Notes: generated by a model from the letters alone, not told the origin. Positions 6,918 to 15,047 are shown, numbered from the stretch's first letter. The stretch: DNA of 19,220 bases from UBA6107 sp964459385 (GCA_964459385.1 CAYWLG010000024.1:1-19220), one strand, 5' to 3'. Numbers and translations are program-made.

Positions 6918-8405
6918 ATGTGGATCAGCCGCCAAAGCAAAAACCAACTGAACAAAATACTTGTATTCTTCTTGACCATTTGTCTGCTCGGGCTTTCTGT
7001 AAGCATGGCCCAGGCAGATACCGTTCCCACTGTTTACTCGCCAGTGTGGATTTCCATTGAGGGGTGTTCTTTTCAAAACGAAAGCTCAACTATTTGCAGC
7101 GGCAAACCCAAGATCACCTTTTCGGCTGAGGCATCCTCTGAAACAGAAAGCATTCGCAGTATTCAAGGTTCAATGGGAAGCAAAACTTTTGACTGCAGCG
7201 GATCAGACTGTTCGTTTTGGTTGGATGTATCCGGGGATCAGGGCGAGTATGTCACGTTTCAAGGGGTAGATGAGGATGGCGCGGTAACCCCTTTATATGA
7301 AGCCGTGGTACGGGTAAAAAGTGTTGATGCCAGTAACGATATTTATTCGGTCGAGGTTTTAAGCAGCCAGTGGCGCGGCAATAAACCGGCCAGTTGTGCA
7401 GATATCTGGCTCACCTTTCCTGAATCGGCCGCTTTGCCGGGCTGGTTGAGTACATCCTCTGATGCAAACGATCTCAATACTTCGTTGAACCTGTATTACC
7501 TGGCCGCGGCCTTGATCAATCACAACCTGGTGGACGCTTCTTCCTGCAGCGAGAATGGCCTGGCAGACACAGCAATCGCCAATGAATGCGGTCTTAGCGC
7601 TGCCATGCCCAAAATGTTGGAGTGGCAAAATCAGTTTGACCCGCAGATCTTGTCCACTGCAAAGACAGATGACGTACCTGCCCAATTGATCAAAAAGATC
7701 TTTATTCGCGAAAGCCAGCTATGGCCAGGCACCTACCATGACTACAAAGAAGTCGGCCTGGGTCAATTGACTCAGAACGGCGCCGATACGGTGCTGCTCT
7801 GGAATCCTGAATTCTATACCGATTTTTGCCCTACCGTGCTCTCCCCCGCAATTTGCAGCACGGGGTATGCTTCGCTAAACGCAGAATACCGCCTTCTGTT
7901 GCAAGGGTCATTGGTGAACCAGACCAATGCAGATTGTCCTTCCTGTGCAAATGGGTATGATCCAGAAAAGACCAACTTCAGCATCCATGTCTTCGCTGAA
8001 GCACTGCGTGCCAATTGCAGCCAGGTAAATCAGGTGATCTATAATGCCACCGGCAAACCTGCCCGTCAACTCACCACCTACACTGATCTATGGCGGTTAA
8101 CCCTGGCTAACTATAATGCGGGTTCTGGCTGCCTCACCAATGCCATCCGCCTCACCCACGATAAAAATGAAACCATTACCTGGGCGAACGTCTCATCCCA
8201 TCTGGATGACGCCTGCCAGACGGCGATTGATTATGTAGCCTCCATCACAACCGGAACCACTCAATCCGTTCCGCCAACGCCCACCCCAACCGCAGTGATC
8301 ACAAGCCTGCCCGCAGAGACCGAGAGCACTACGCCGACGCCACAGCCCACCCCAACCGCAAACGAAGAAAACACCGGCCCGCTGCCCGTTTCTCCTAACC
8401 AATAA
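6918..8405 (+). CDS. Exported lytic-transglycosylase-like (SLT fold) protein
   Basis: 495 aa, start ATG with GAGGTGGGGG directly upstream. Residues 1-33 are a signal peptide (hydrophobic 13-29, cleavage near AQA-D). Residues ~38-140 form a Cys-containing beta-rich N-domain. Residues ~185-445 are helical and carry SLT-type motifs: FIRESQ with catalytic-Glu candidate E265, GLGQLT (280-285) and ANYNAG (397-402). Family knowledge: such enzymes cleave the MurNAc-GlcNAc bond of peptidoglycan with formation of anhydro-MurNAc. Cysteines are numerous for this family, suggesting disulfides and action outside the membrane. Residues ~451-485 are a Pro/Thr linker (PPTPTPTA, TPTPQPTPT) followed by a short tail with no recognisable anchor. 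The insert between GLGQLT and YNAG, about 110 residues, is long. Fold assignment is fairly secure; activity is inferred. Confidence 0.85.
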   Translation: MWISRQSKNQLNKILVFFLTICLLGLSVSMAQADTVPTVYSPVWISIEGCSFQNESSTICSGKPKITFSAEASSETESIRSIQGSMGSKTFDCSGSDCSFWLDVSGDQGEYVTFQGVDEDGAVTPLYEAVVRVKSVDASNDIYSVEVLSSQWRGNKPASCADIWLTFPESAALPGWLSTSSDANDLNTSLNLYYLAAALINHNLVDASSCSENGLADTAIANECGLSAAMPKMLEWQNQFDPQILSTAKTDDVPAQLIKKIFIRESQLWPGTYHDYKEVGLGQLTQNGADTVLLWNPEFYTDFCPTVLSPAICSTGYASLNAEYRLLLQGSLVNQTNADCPSCANGYDPEKTNFSIHVFAEALRANCSQVNQVIYNATGKPARQLTTYTDLWRLTLANYNAGSGCLTNAIRLTHDKNETITWANVSSHLDDACQTAIDYVASITTGTTQSVPPTPTPTAVITSLPAETESTTPTPQPTPTANEENTGPLPVSPNQ

Positions 8406-8420
8406 GTCTGCTGCGCCATT

Positions 8421-8441
8421 TGTCGAGGCACTTTCTCGACA
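8421..8441 (+). terminator. Hairpin after the transglycosylase-like gene
   Basis: TGTCGAG-gcacttt-CTCGACA, a perfect 7-bp stem with a 7-nt loop, 16 nt after the stop. There is no T-run behind it, so intrinsic termination is uncertain. A run of seven T at 8521-8527 further on is preceded only by poor hairpin options. Confidence 0.4.
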
Positions 8442-8540
8442 CAACAAACAAGTTTTCATGGTTTGATCACAACCCCTGCTGGCATTCAGACAATTTCCTT
8501 TGAGATCAAGGCTACCCGGCTTTTTTTGTAAAACTCTTAA

Positions 8541-8569
8541 TTGTGTCCAGTATGGATTATTTGTATAAT
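8541..8569 (+). promoter_or_regulatory. Sigma-70 promoter of first WD40-type lipoprotein
   Basis: TTGTGT (8541-8546), 17-nt spacer, TATAAT (8564-8569). The spacing and a perfect -10 are conserved in the duplicated copy at 10239-10267, where the spacer sequence has changed; that conservation argues for function. Confidence 0.7.
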
Positions 8570-8606
8570 ACAGGTAATTTTTGTATGAATTTATATGAGG
8601 TTACCT

Positions 8607-10175
8607 ATGAAAAAGTTGGCAATCATTCTGCCTGTCATGATGTTTTTCTTATCCGCATGTGCAACGCAAAGTGTTGCAGAAATGCCGCCCACTCCCCATC
8701 CCACGCAGTCGCCACTGCCCACGCAAACCGTCCCCCCAACACCTGTCCCGCCAACCAGCACACCACAACCCACACCTACCGCCATACCGGTACGTTTTGA
8801 CCAGAACGGGTATCGCAACTTTTCCTACCTTAGTGATCACTTTTCTGGTCTTGATGATTATACAAATGGCAAAAACTATTCGACAATTTCATCCAGTGTA
8901 AGCCCTGATGGCAGTTCGTTTGCAATCTCTGCCTGTTGGGGGTCAATCTGGACCAATGGTGATTGTGAAACCCGAAAAAGCGGATTCTTGATCGTGATTG
9001 ACGCCAACAGCGGTGAACTAATTAGTGATATTCCTTTAGGCAGTTTTTGGCCCGGTACAACTGCCTTCACTCCAGATGGATCAAAACTGCTTTTTTCTAC
9101 CGATGAACATAAAATTCTTTTATGGGATCTACATACAAATACCCTCTCAAAAACCCTGTTGGATGTACCCACAGATGGCTCAGCCACCTACCCTGATATA
9201 GCGGTTGCGCCCGATAACAGCAGCATGGCCGCAGTAGTTAATCAAACCCTGTATGTGTGGCGATCCAATGGTGAGTTGGTCTTTAGCATTCCGGCTTATC
9301 AGTCCACTTTTAAGGCAGGGTTAACTTACAATCCAGATGGTTCTCTGTTGGCCGCTTTCTCACAAGATCGATCAGGCATCTCCGTTTATCAAACCTCAGA
9401 TGGGACGCTCGTTCATCAATTCCCTTTGGATTATATTTGGGACATTGCTTTTTCCCCAGATGGGCGGATGTTGGCTGGTTTTAGTTCTTATAACTATATC
9501 TATGATATTGCTGTCTGGGATATTCAGAGTGAAGAAAAACTTGTCGAATTCGTGCCAGGTAACCTGGCTGATTCTATTGTGTTTTCCCCCGATAGTAGCT
9601 TATTGCTCGTTACAGGATCCCCCAACGTTGAAGTGGAGGATGATCATTCGAAGATAGCGGAAATATACGAAACACATACCTGGGCACATCTCGATGATCT
9701 GCGAGCATTCGGGTTGCCCGGAAAAATACGATTCAACCAGGATGGCAGCAAATTTTTCCTGACCTCTGATTACAGTATCTCCATTTGGGGAGAACCAGAC
9801 GCGCAATTGTTAACTGGTCTTGAACAACTTAAGCAATTTCAACTGGCGCTCTCAGAAGGAGATTATGAAAAAGCTGCCACATTCTTCATGGTAGATGAGT
9901 ACGAGAAAGAGTATCTTACTAAAGCCGGTGTAGATTTAAACGATTTACCCGGCAGTTTTGAGCGTTTGTGCCAGTCGCAGACAATTTACTGTTATCCGGT
10001 TAAAGAACTGGTTATGATGGGACACGATTGGGCATACCTGACCTACCTGGTTCGGCTTGCTGATCCTTCCGGAGAACCTTTTACCAGTCCGAAGGGAGCA
10101 CAAATCTTCTATCTTCACATGAAACCAGATGAAAATGGGCTACCACTTTTGTTTACACTGCCACAGGATGACTAA
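8607..10175 (+). CDS. WD40-type beta-propeller lipoprotein, copy 1
   Basis: 522 aa. An in-frame ATG exists at 8595, but the ATG at 8607 is preferred: GAGG lies 6 nt before it and the duplicate gene starts at the equivalent place. Residues 1-18 are a lipoprotein signal with lipobox LSAC (C18), so the protein is probably anchored on the outer face of the membrane. A Pro/Thr linker (27-60) leads to seven propeller-blade motifs of the xPDGxxLA type at about 99, 155, 201, 242, 283, 327 and 376, most ending in a W/Y strand (ILLWDL, LYVWRS, IAVWDI, ISIWGE). Residues ~405-522 are a separate C-terminal domain beginning with LEQLKQFQLALSEGDYEKAATFF, which I cannot assign. Propellers usually bind proteins or ligands; no catalytic residues are visible and the partner is unknown. 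Confidence 0.9.
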   Translation: MKKLAIILPVMMFFLSACATQSVAEMPPTPHPTQSPLPTQTVPPTPVPPTSTPQPTPTAIPVRFDQNGYRNFSYLSDHFSGLDDYTNGKNYSTISSSVSPDGSSFAISACWGSIWTNGDCETRKSGFLIVIDANSGELISDIPLGSFWPGTTAFTPDGSKLLFSTDEHKILLWDLHTNTLSKTLLDVPTDGSATYPDIAVAPDNSSMAAVVNQTLYVWRSNGELVFSIPAYQSTFKAGLTYNPDGSLLAAFSQDRSGISVYQTSDGTLVHQFPLDYIWDIAFSPDGRMLAGFSSYNYIYDIAVWDIQSEEKLVEFVPGNLADSIVFSPDSSLLLVTGSPNVEVEDDHSKIAEIYETHTWAHLDDLRAFGLPGKIRFNQDGSKFFLTSDYSISIWGEPDAQLLTGLEQLKQFQLALSEGDYEKAATFFMVDEYEKEYLTKAGVDLNDLPGSFERLCQSQTIYCYPVKELVMMGHDWAYLTYLVRLADPSGEPFTSPKGAQIFYLHMKPDENGLPLLFTLPQDD

Positions 10176-10197
10176 AACATTTTCAAGTGATCACAAC

Positions 10198-10225
10198 AAA
10201 AAGAGCCCTGGCTAGGCTCTTTTTT
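10198..10225 (+). terminator. Intrinsic terminator after lipoprotein copy 1
   Basis: AAAAAGAGCC-ctggcta-GGCTCTTTTTT: a 10-bp stem including A-U pairs, 7-nt loop, then a U-run. It lies 22 nt after the stop and ends where the second duplication unit begins. Confidence 0.88.
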
Positions 10226-10238
10226 GTAAAACTCTTAC

Positions 10239-10267
10239 TTGAGTTCAATAGCAATTATTCGTATAAT
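10239..10267 (+). promoter_or_regulatory. Sigma-70 promoter of second WD40-type lipoprotein
   Basis: TTGAGT (10239-10244), 17-nt spacer, TATAAT (10262-10267). It is a slightly better match than the copy-1 promoter. Since a strong terminator precedes it, the second gene is probably transcribed separately. Confidence 0.75.
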
Positions 10268-10304
10268 ACAGGTAATATTTATACGAATTCGAATGAGGTA
10301 ATCT

Positions 10305-11873
10305 ATGCAAAAATTGGCAATTGTCCTGCTTGTAATGGTATTTTTCTTATCTGCATGTGCAACGCAAAATGTAACGGAGATGCCACTCACTTCTCAGCCC
10401 ACACAAACGCAGCTTCCCACACAAACTGAGACCCCCACGATCATTCCTCCAACCAGTACACCCCAACCCACCCCCACGGCTATCCCCTTACGTTTTGATC
10501 AGAACGGGTATCGCAATTTCGCATTGTTAAATGATCACTTTTCTGGTCTGGATAATTATATTGGTAACCAGATTTACTCCACAGTAACCTCCGCCTTCAC
10601 CAAAGATGGCAGTTTGTTTGCAATCGCTGGTTGTTGGGGGTCATTTTGGAACAATGGTTCCTGTCGGACGCCCAAAAGCGGATTTTTGATCGTGATTAAC
10701 GCTAAAACTGGCGACCTGGTCTGTGATATTCCTTTAAATGATTTCTGGCCGGGTAACATTGCATTTACCCCGGATGGATCTCAATTGCTTTTTTCAACCA
10801 ACGAATACAAAATTATTCTCTGGAATATAAAAACAAATACCCTTGAGAAAACATTTTTAGATATACCTAAAAACAGTTCCATTGTTCGGCCTGATGTAGC
10901 GGTCGCTCCCGATGGCAGCAGCCTGGCAGCGGTGGTCAATAAAACATTGTATGTATGGCGACCCGATGGTGAATTGATCTTTAGCATTCCAGCGTATCAA
11001 AGATCCGTAAGTGCAGGGCTAGCTTACAGTCCGGATGGATCCTTATTGGCAATTTATGCAAAAGATCGAAAAGGTATTTTAGTTTATAAAGCTTCAGATG
11101 GAACGCTCGTCCATCAATTTTCAGTCGATGGTCTTTCAGAAATTACTTTTTCCCCGGATGGGCAGATGTTGGCTGGCTTTAGTTCTCAAGATTACCTTTA
11201 CAATGTAGTTGTCTGGAACCTTCAAAGTGAAGAAAAACTGGCTGAGTTTGTACCTGGTAACCTGGCAGAATCTATTGTATTTTCTCCCGATGGCAGTTTA
11301 TTGCTCGTTACTGGCTCACCCAATTTAAAAGGGCAAGATGATTATTCAAAAATTGCAGAAATATATGATACCCAGACTTGGGCTCATATTGATGACCTGC
11401 GCTCCTTTGAGCAAACCGGCAAAATTCAGTTCACTCAAGATGGCAGCGAATTTTTCCTAGTCTCCGATTTTAATACCTCTATTTGGGGAGAACCGGACGC
11501 TCCATTATTAGCCGGGCTTGAACAACTCAAACAATTTCAACTGGCCCTTTCTGAAGGGGACTATGAAAAAGCCGCCACGTTTTTCAAGATAGTAGAGTCA
11601 GAGAAAGGGTATCTTGTCGATGCCGGCATGGATATAAACGATCTACCCGGTAGTTTTGAGCGTTTATGTCAGTCACAGGCATTTTTTTGTTATCCGGTTA
11701 AAGAACTGGTGATGATGGGGCATGAGGGGAGATTCTTATCCTACCTGGTTCGTCTTGCTGATTCTTCAGGAGAACCCTACACCAGCCCGAACGGAGCTCA
11801 AATCATTCATATGTATTTGGAGACGGATGAAAATGGCTTGCCTTTTTTGTTTACGCTGCCAAAGGATTATTAG
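10305..11873 (+). CDS. WD40-type beta-propeller lipoprotein, copy 2
   Basis: 522 aa, gap-free paralogue of the gene just upstream. GAGG precedes the ATG. Lipobox LSAC places the lipidated cysteine at C18, followed by a Pro/Thr linker to about residue 60, then the same seven blade positions; the first blade reads KDG instead of PDG. The C-terminal domain (about 405-522) is the best conserved part: FQLALSEGDYEKAATFF, LPGSFERLCQSQ and PVKELVMMGH are identical in both. Surface-exposed blade segments differ most, which would fit two proteins with the same architecture but different binding specificity (inference). Its own promoter and terminator are present. Confidence 0.9.
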   Translation: MQKLAIVLLVMVFFLSACATQNVTEMPLTSQPTQTQLPTQTETPTIIPPTSTPQPTPTAIPLRFDQNGYRNFALLNDHFSGLDNYIGNQIYSTVTSAFTKDGSLFAIAGCWGSFWNNGSCRTPKSGFLIVINAKTGDLVCDIPLNDFWPGNIAFTPDGSQLLFSTNEYKIILWNIKTNTLEKTFLDIPKNSSIVRPDVAVAPDGSSLAAVVNKTLYVWRPDGELIFSIPAYQRSVSAGLAYSPDGSLLAIYAKDRKGILVYKASDGTLVHQFSVDGLSEITFSPDGQMLAGFSSQDYLYNVVVWNLQSEEKLAEFVPGNLAESIVFSPDGSLLLVTGSPNLKGQDDYSKIAEIYDTQTWAHIDDLRSFEQTGKIQFTQDGSEFFLVSDFNTSIWGEPDAPLLAGLEQLKQFQLALSEGDYEKAATFFKIVESEKGYLVDAGMDINDLPGSFERLCQSQAFFCYPVKELVMMGHEGRFLSYLVRLADSSGEPYTSPNGAQIIHMYLETDENGLPFLFTLPKDY

Positions 11874-11897
11874 AACGTTTCCAAACAAGAACAGCAA

Positions 11898-11923
11898 AAA
11901 AGAGCCCTGTAAAGGGCTCTTTT
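11898..11923 (+). terminator. Intrinsic terminator after lipoprotein copy 2
   Basis: AAAAGAGCCC-tgtaaa-GGGCTCTTTT: a 10-bp stem with flanking A and T tracts. The A-tract on its 5' side could also let it serve the convergent DUF1634 gene ending at 11969. Confidence 0.88.
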
Positions 11924-11968
11924 ATATCTTGGTCTGACTAACCGATTAAACATTAATTCTCAAGGTCA

Positions 11969-12370
11969 TCAATATTTTCCCAAGAGAATGCTTACAAAAA
12001 TTGTCACTAAGACGACCAGGGTGATGGCCGCGAAGCGCCAATCCTTTTCGATCAAAAAAGAAACAAATGAAGTGATCACCCGTACAATGGGGGTGGCGAT
12101 TAAAACCAGCAGTCCTAACGACAGAAAACCCGCCGCATTCATGGACGAAATATTTGCGACGATTTCGCCAAGCGGCAGTACTTGGGCTGGGACGCTCTGA
12201 TGGTTGACCCAGGCAAGCACCAGGCCGAATAAAATTAAAGCCACACTGAGGATCAACCCGATGATCAGCAACCTGTGCAGAGATTCATCGAAGCTCTTTT
12301 GCTCTTCACTTTTCACACCCGGACCGTTATGCCCCGTCGTGTCGGTATCCTCGCTTGAATGTAAGTCCAT
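11969..12370 (-). CDS. DUF1634-family membrane protein
   Basis: 133 aa from the ATG at 12370. A TTG six codons upstream is possible, but the ATG has GGAGAG 5 nt before it. A hydrophilic acidic N-terminus (about 1-31) is followed by three membrane segments: LLIIGLILSVALILFGLVLAW (about 34-54), a second around FLSLGLLVLIATPIVRVI and a third at AAITLVVLVTIFVSILL. Length, three-helix layout and position next to a TauE/SafE permease match the DUF1634 family, of unknown function but often encoded with such permeases. It follows the permease gene by 38 nt on the same strand, so the two are probably co-transcribed and may form a complex (inference). Confidence 0.8.
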   Translation of the reverse strand: MDLHSSEDTDTTGHNGPGVKSEEQKSFDESLHRLLIIGLILSVALILFGLVLAWVNHQSVPAQVLPLGEIVANISSMNAAGFLSLGLLVLIATPIVRVITSFVSFLIEKDWRFAAITLVVLVTIFVSILLGKY

Positions 12371-12408
12371 TTTTTCTCTCCAATCCAATACGACTTTCCG
12401 CCAGCTTG

Positions 12409-13218
12409 TTAACCCGTAAAAGCCTTCACGAACATGATCACCGCAAAAATGACCAGCACAACGCTGAATATTTTCTTCAAACTCTCACTGCGCAGCTTGC
12501 CGCCAAGGCGCGAACCGATCTGCGCCCCGATCAAAATTCCCAGCGCGGTAGGAACGGCCACGGTCGGATTGATATAACCATGCTGATAATAGATGATCGC
12601 GCTGGTGGCAGCCGTAATGCCGATCATAAAGTTGCTGGTAGCGATGGCCGCGCGCAAGGGAATCTCCATGATCAGGTTCATCATCGGCACCTTGATGACG
12701 CCGCCGCCGATGCCCAGCAGCCCCGAAATATTGCCCGCCACAAAACTGGCGGCCATCCCACCGGCCAAATGATGCGCCCCATAAGTGACCGTTTCCTGGG
12801 TCAGTGGGTCTACATAGCTGGTCATCAATATTCCAGCGCCAGAAACGCCACTTCTCCCTTTAAAGCCAAAAGCCATGCTGTAAGCCACATATAACAGCAC
12901 CGCGCCAAAGATGCCTGAGAGGAGATTGGGGCTGAGCAAAACGGCTGTGAACCCACCCGCCAAAGCCCCCAGCGTGGTGGCAATTTCCAGCACCATTGCC
13001 AGACGGCTGTGCGTAATGCCATGCCCGATATACACCGCACCGGCAGCGGTGGAGGTGGCGATCACGCTGATGATGCTGGCGCCGATAGCTTCTTTAATAG
13101 GCAGCCCAATGATGCCGGTCAGCAATGGGATCAGAAACACCCCACCCCCAATGCCCAGCATGCTGCCTAAAATACCGATCACGATGGTCATGCAAAAAAT
13201 AAGAATTGAACTCGCCAA
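12409..13218 (-). CDS. TauE/SafE family (DUF81) permease
   Basis: 269 aa, about eight membrane segments. The internal duplication typical of the family is visible: LGIGGGVFLIPLL near residue 21 and LGIGGGVIKVPMM near 167, each in the first helix of a half. Family members export or import sulfite, sulfoacetate or other small organosulfur anions; the substrate cannot be told here. The start is TTG at 13218, with GGAG 7 nt upstream. The next ATG (codon 10) would delete half of the first membrane helix, so TTG is preferred. First gene of a two-gene unit with DUF1634; divergent from the aldo/keto reductase operon. I found no convincing promoter for it in 13219-13320. Confidence 0.9.
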   Translation of the reverse strand: MASSILIFCMTIVIGILGSMLGIGGGVFLIPLLTGIIGLPIKEAIGASIISVIATSTAAGAVYIGHGITHSRLAMVLEIATTLGALAGGFTAVLLSPNLLSGIFGAVLLYVAYSMAFGFKGRSGVSGAGILMTSYVDPLTQETVTYGAHHLAGGMAASFVAGNISGLLGIGGGVIKVPMMNLIMEIPLRAAIATSNFMIGITAATSAIIYYQHGYINPTVAVPTALGILIGAQIGSRLGGKLRSESLKKIFSVVLVIFAVIMFVKAFTG

Positions 13219-13384
13219 CGATTTACTCCGTTCCTGTTTTGTTTCAAACAGTCATAACAATAAACAAGCCTGAAAAATGTGCAGCTTTCTCCTTCTATAA
13301 TAACTCAATGAAAAAGGTTGGTAAAGGAACGGGGTAAATCCAATCGGTATTACGACTATACGAAGCAATCTACTCAAGCAAGAT

Positions 13385-13413
13385 TTGTCTCTTCGTGCAG
13401 TTTTTACTATAAT
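13385..13413 (+). promoter_or_regulatory. Promoter of the aldo/keto reductase operon
   Basis: TTGTCT (13385-13390), 17-nt spacer, TATAAT (13408-13413). The expected start of transcription, about 7 nt downstream of the -10, coincides with the A of the ATG at 13420, predicting a leaderless mRNA. No ribosome-binding site lies before that ATG, which agrees. Confidence 0.6.
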
Positions 13414-13419
13414 CATCTA

Positions 13420-14235
13420 ATGCGCTACGAAAATATCCATCAACTTTCCATCCCAAAAGTGGGTTTTGGCACCTGGACCATCGGTGGCCAAAACTATGCC
13501 GACCCCGCCTCTGATGCTGTATCGCTGGCGGCCCTGCGTTCAGCTTTGGAACTGGGGTATACACATTTCGACACGGCTGAATTCTATGCCGCCGGCCATT
13601 CAGAAGAGCTATTGGGCCGCGCCATTGCCGAATCAAAGCTGCCCAGAGAATCTTTGTTCATCACCTCAAAGGTCTCTCCCTCACACCTGCGCTACACGGA
13701 GGTGCTGCGCAGCTGCGAAGCCAGCCTGCGCCGGCTGAACCTGGAATACCTCGACCTCTACCTCATCCATTGGCCTTCTGTAGGCATGAATCTGCCTGAG
13801 ACTTTCAAGGGGCTGAACCAACTCGTGCGCGACGGGAAGGTGCGCCATTTGGGCGTGAGCAATTTCAATCTCAAGCAGCTCAAGACCTCGATGGCCGAAT
13901 GTGAAACGCCATTATTGACGAATCAGGTCTCCTACAGCATCCCGGATGACGAGTACGTCAAGAATGGGGTGCTCGAGTACTGCCAGCAAAACGATGTTTT
14001 GCTCACCGCCTACAGTCCCCTCAAACATCGCTACGTGGCCAGCAACAAAGACCTCAAAGCCATTGCCGCTGCCAGAGGGGTGACCCCGCAGCAGATCGCC
14101 CTGGCCTGGCTCACCAGCCAGCCGCGCGTCATTACCATCCCTATGTCGTTCAACCCGCAGCATCAGGCTGAGAACCTACAGGCAGCCGACACCGTGCTGA
14201 ACGCGGATGAAATGGAAATGTTGAAAAGGTCATAA
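13420..14235 (+). CDS. Aldo/keto reductase
   Basis: 271 aa. The frame is open from a TTG at 13318, but homology-like sequence begins at MRYENIHQL and a promoter overlaps the extra codons, so the ATG at 13420 is chosen. The catalytic tetrad of the AKR superfamily is complete: D51 and Y56 in HFDTAEFYAAG, K84 in ITSKVSP, H117 in YLIHWPS. GVSNF (145-149) and the TIPMSFNPQH segment (239-248) are the usual substrate/cofactor positions of the TIM barrel, though the phosphate-binding segment lacks the common P-K/G-S/A form. Family reaction: NAD(P)H-dependent reduction of aldehydes or ketones in the cytoplasm; specific substrate unknown, though small dicarbonyl detoxification is common in related members. 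First gene of a tight three-gene unit. Confidence 0.92.
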   Translation: MRYENIHQLSIPKVGFGTWTIGGQNYADPASDAVSLAALRSALELGYTHFDTAEFYAAGHSEELLGRAIAESKLPRESLFITSKVSPSHLRYTEVLRSCEASLRRLNLEYLDLYLIHWPSVGMNLPETFKGLNQLVRDGKVRHLGVSNFNLKQLKTSMAECETPLLTNQVSYSIPDDEYVKNGVLEYCQQNDVLLTAYSPLKHRYVASNKDLKAIAAARGVTPQQIALAWLTSQPRVITIPMSFNPQHQAENLQAADTVLNADEMEMLKRS

Positions 14236-14238
14236 GAA

Positions 14239-15045
14239 ATGGCAGACGATTTGAGCGACATCATCGCAAGGTACAACGCCGACCCGCAGGAGGAACATGA
14301 GCGTTTGCAACGGCACCAACTGGAGTTGGACCTTACCTGGCGATATTTAAAAAGCTATCTTCCCAAACACGGGAATATTCTGGAGGTTGGTGCAGCCACC
14401 GGCCGTTATACACTGGAACTGGCCAAACTCGGTTACCAGGTGACGGCAGTGGATATTGCAGCCGCTCTGCTGGCTGAGAACAAAAAGAACCTCGAAGGCT
14501 CAGGGGTTTCCGAACAGGTCGAGTGGGTGGTAGCAGATGCTCGTGACCTGAGTAGCCTTCAAGAGAAAGAATTTGATGTCGTTCTGCTTATGGGCCCGCT
14601 TTACCATCTGGTAGAGGCTGCAGACCGACGTAAGGCAATCGAGCAAGCCTGCCGTCACCTCAAAAAAGGTGGCCTTTTGATTTCCTCATTCATCAGCCGT
14701 TTTGGCATTATGGCCGACCTGATAAAAAAGGATCCTGAGTGGATTACAAAGCATGAAGACGTCCTATCCATCGTGCAGAGAGGCAGAGACCTTGAAGATT
14801 ACCCCAAAGGCGGTTTCAGGGGGTATTTTTGTGATCCGGCTGAGATCGGCCCCATGTTCGCAGAATTTGATCTGGAACCGCTGGTGCTGGCCGCTGTAGA
14901 ACCGTGTATCGCTGCCGACGATGAAAGCTACAATGGGCTGCCAGAAGAGCTAAAAAAACAATGGCTGGATCTATTTTTTGAATTGAGCAGCCAATCCAGC
15001 CTGCTGGGCACCTCCAGACACCTGCTTTATATTGGTAAAAAATAA
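14239..15045 (+). CDS. Class I SAM-dependent methyltransferase
   Basis: 268 aa, starting 3 nt after the reductase stop, so translation is probably coupled. The Rossmann-type SAM site is clear: motif I ILEVGAATG (47-55), acidic residue D72 in VTAVDIA, D100 in VVADARDL, then FDVVLLMGPLYHL (112-124) and HLKKGGLLISS (140-150). The N-terminal RYNADPQEEHERL segment is typical of small-molecule and uncharacterised methyltransferases of this type. No target-recognition domain for DNA, RNA or protein is visible, so a small-molecule substrate is more likely; which one is unknown. Cytoplasmic, no signal peptide. Confidence 0.9.
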   Translation: MADDLSDIIARYNADPQEEHERLQRHQLELDLTWRYLKSYLPKHGNILEVGAATGRYTLELAKLGYQVTAVDIAAALLAENKKNLEGSGVSEQVEWVVADARDLSSLQEKEFDVVLLMGPLYHLVEAADRRKAIEQACRHLKKGGLLISSFISRFGIMADLIKKDPEWITKHEDVLSIVQRGRDLEDYPKGGFRGYFCDPAEIGPMFAEFDLEPLVLAAVEPCIAADDESYNGLPEELKKQWLDLFFELSSQSSLLGTSRHLLYIGKK

Positions 15046-15047
15046 TC

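Larger units (their letters stand above)
8528..10225 (+). repeat. Tandem duplication unit 1: promoter, lipoprotein gene, terminator
   Basis: Begins at GTAAAACTCTTA, just after a T-run, and ends with the intrinsic terminator of the first WD40-type lipoprotein gene. The next unit (10226-11923) has the same 1698-bp length, with -35, -10, ribosome-binding site, start codon and stop at matching offsets. Sequence is diverged but alignable throughout. Confidence 0.85.
10226..11923 (+). repeat. Tandem duplication unit 2: promoter, lipoprotein gene, terminator
   Basis: Second 1698-bp unit, starting at the same GTAAAACTCTTA word and ending in a terminator of the same design. The two encoded proteins are both 522 aa and align without gaps. 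Upstream of unit 1 the T-run and the word TGATCACAAC (8464-8473 and 10188-10197) are also shared, so the original duplication may have begun slightly earlier. Confidence 0.85.

Noticed and set aside
8264..8395. TPTPTP-coding stretches considered as a tandem-repeat or CRISPR-like array
   Set aside because: They are in-frame Pro/Thr linkers of exported proteins with irregular periods, not spaced repeats.
8506..8527. Possible terminator before the first lipoprotein gene (GGCTACCCGGC followed by seven T)
   Set aside because: The position matches the terminators of the duplicated units, but no stable stem can be drawn immediately before the T-run.
12355..12894. 179-codon plus-strand frame opposite the TauE/SafE gene
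   Set aside because: His/Arg/Asp-rich shadow composition; the opposite strand encodes a clear membrane protein.
13308..13337. Tiny frame MKKVGKGTG preceded by TATAAT at 13296, upstream of the aldo/keto reductase
   Set aside because: Only nine residues, no good -35 for that TATAAT, and no sign of attenuation structures; most likely chance.
13318..13419. TTG-initiated extension of the aldo/keto reductase
   Set aside because: The 34 extra residues are unlike the family, and a good promoter for the shorter start lies within them.
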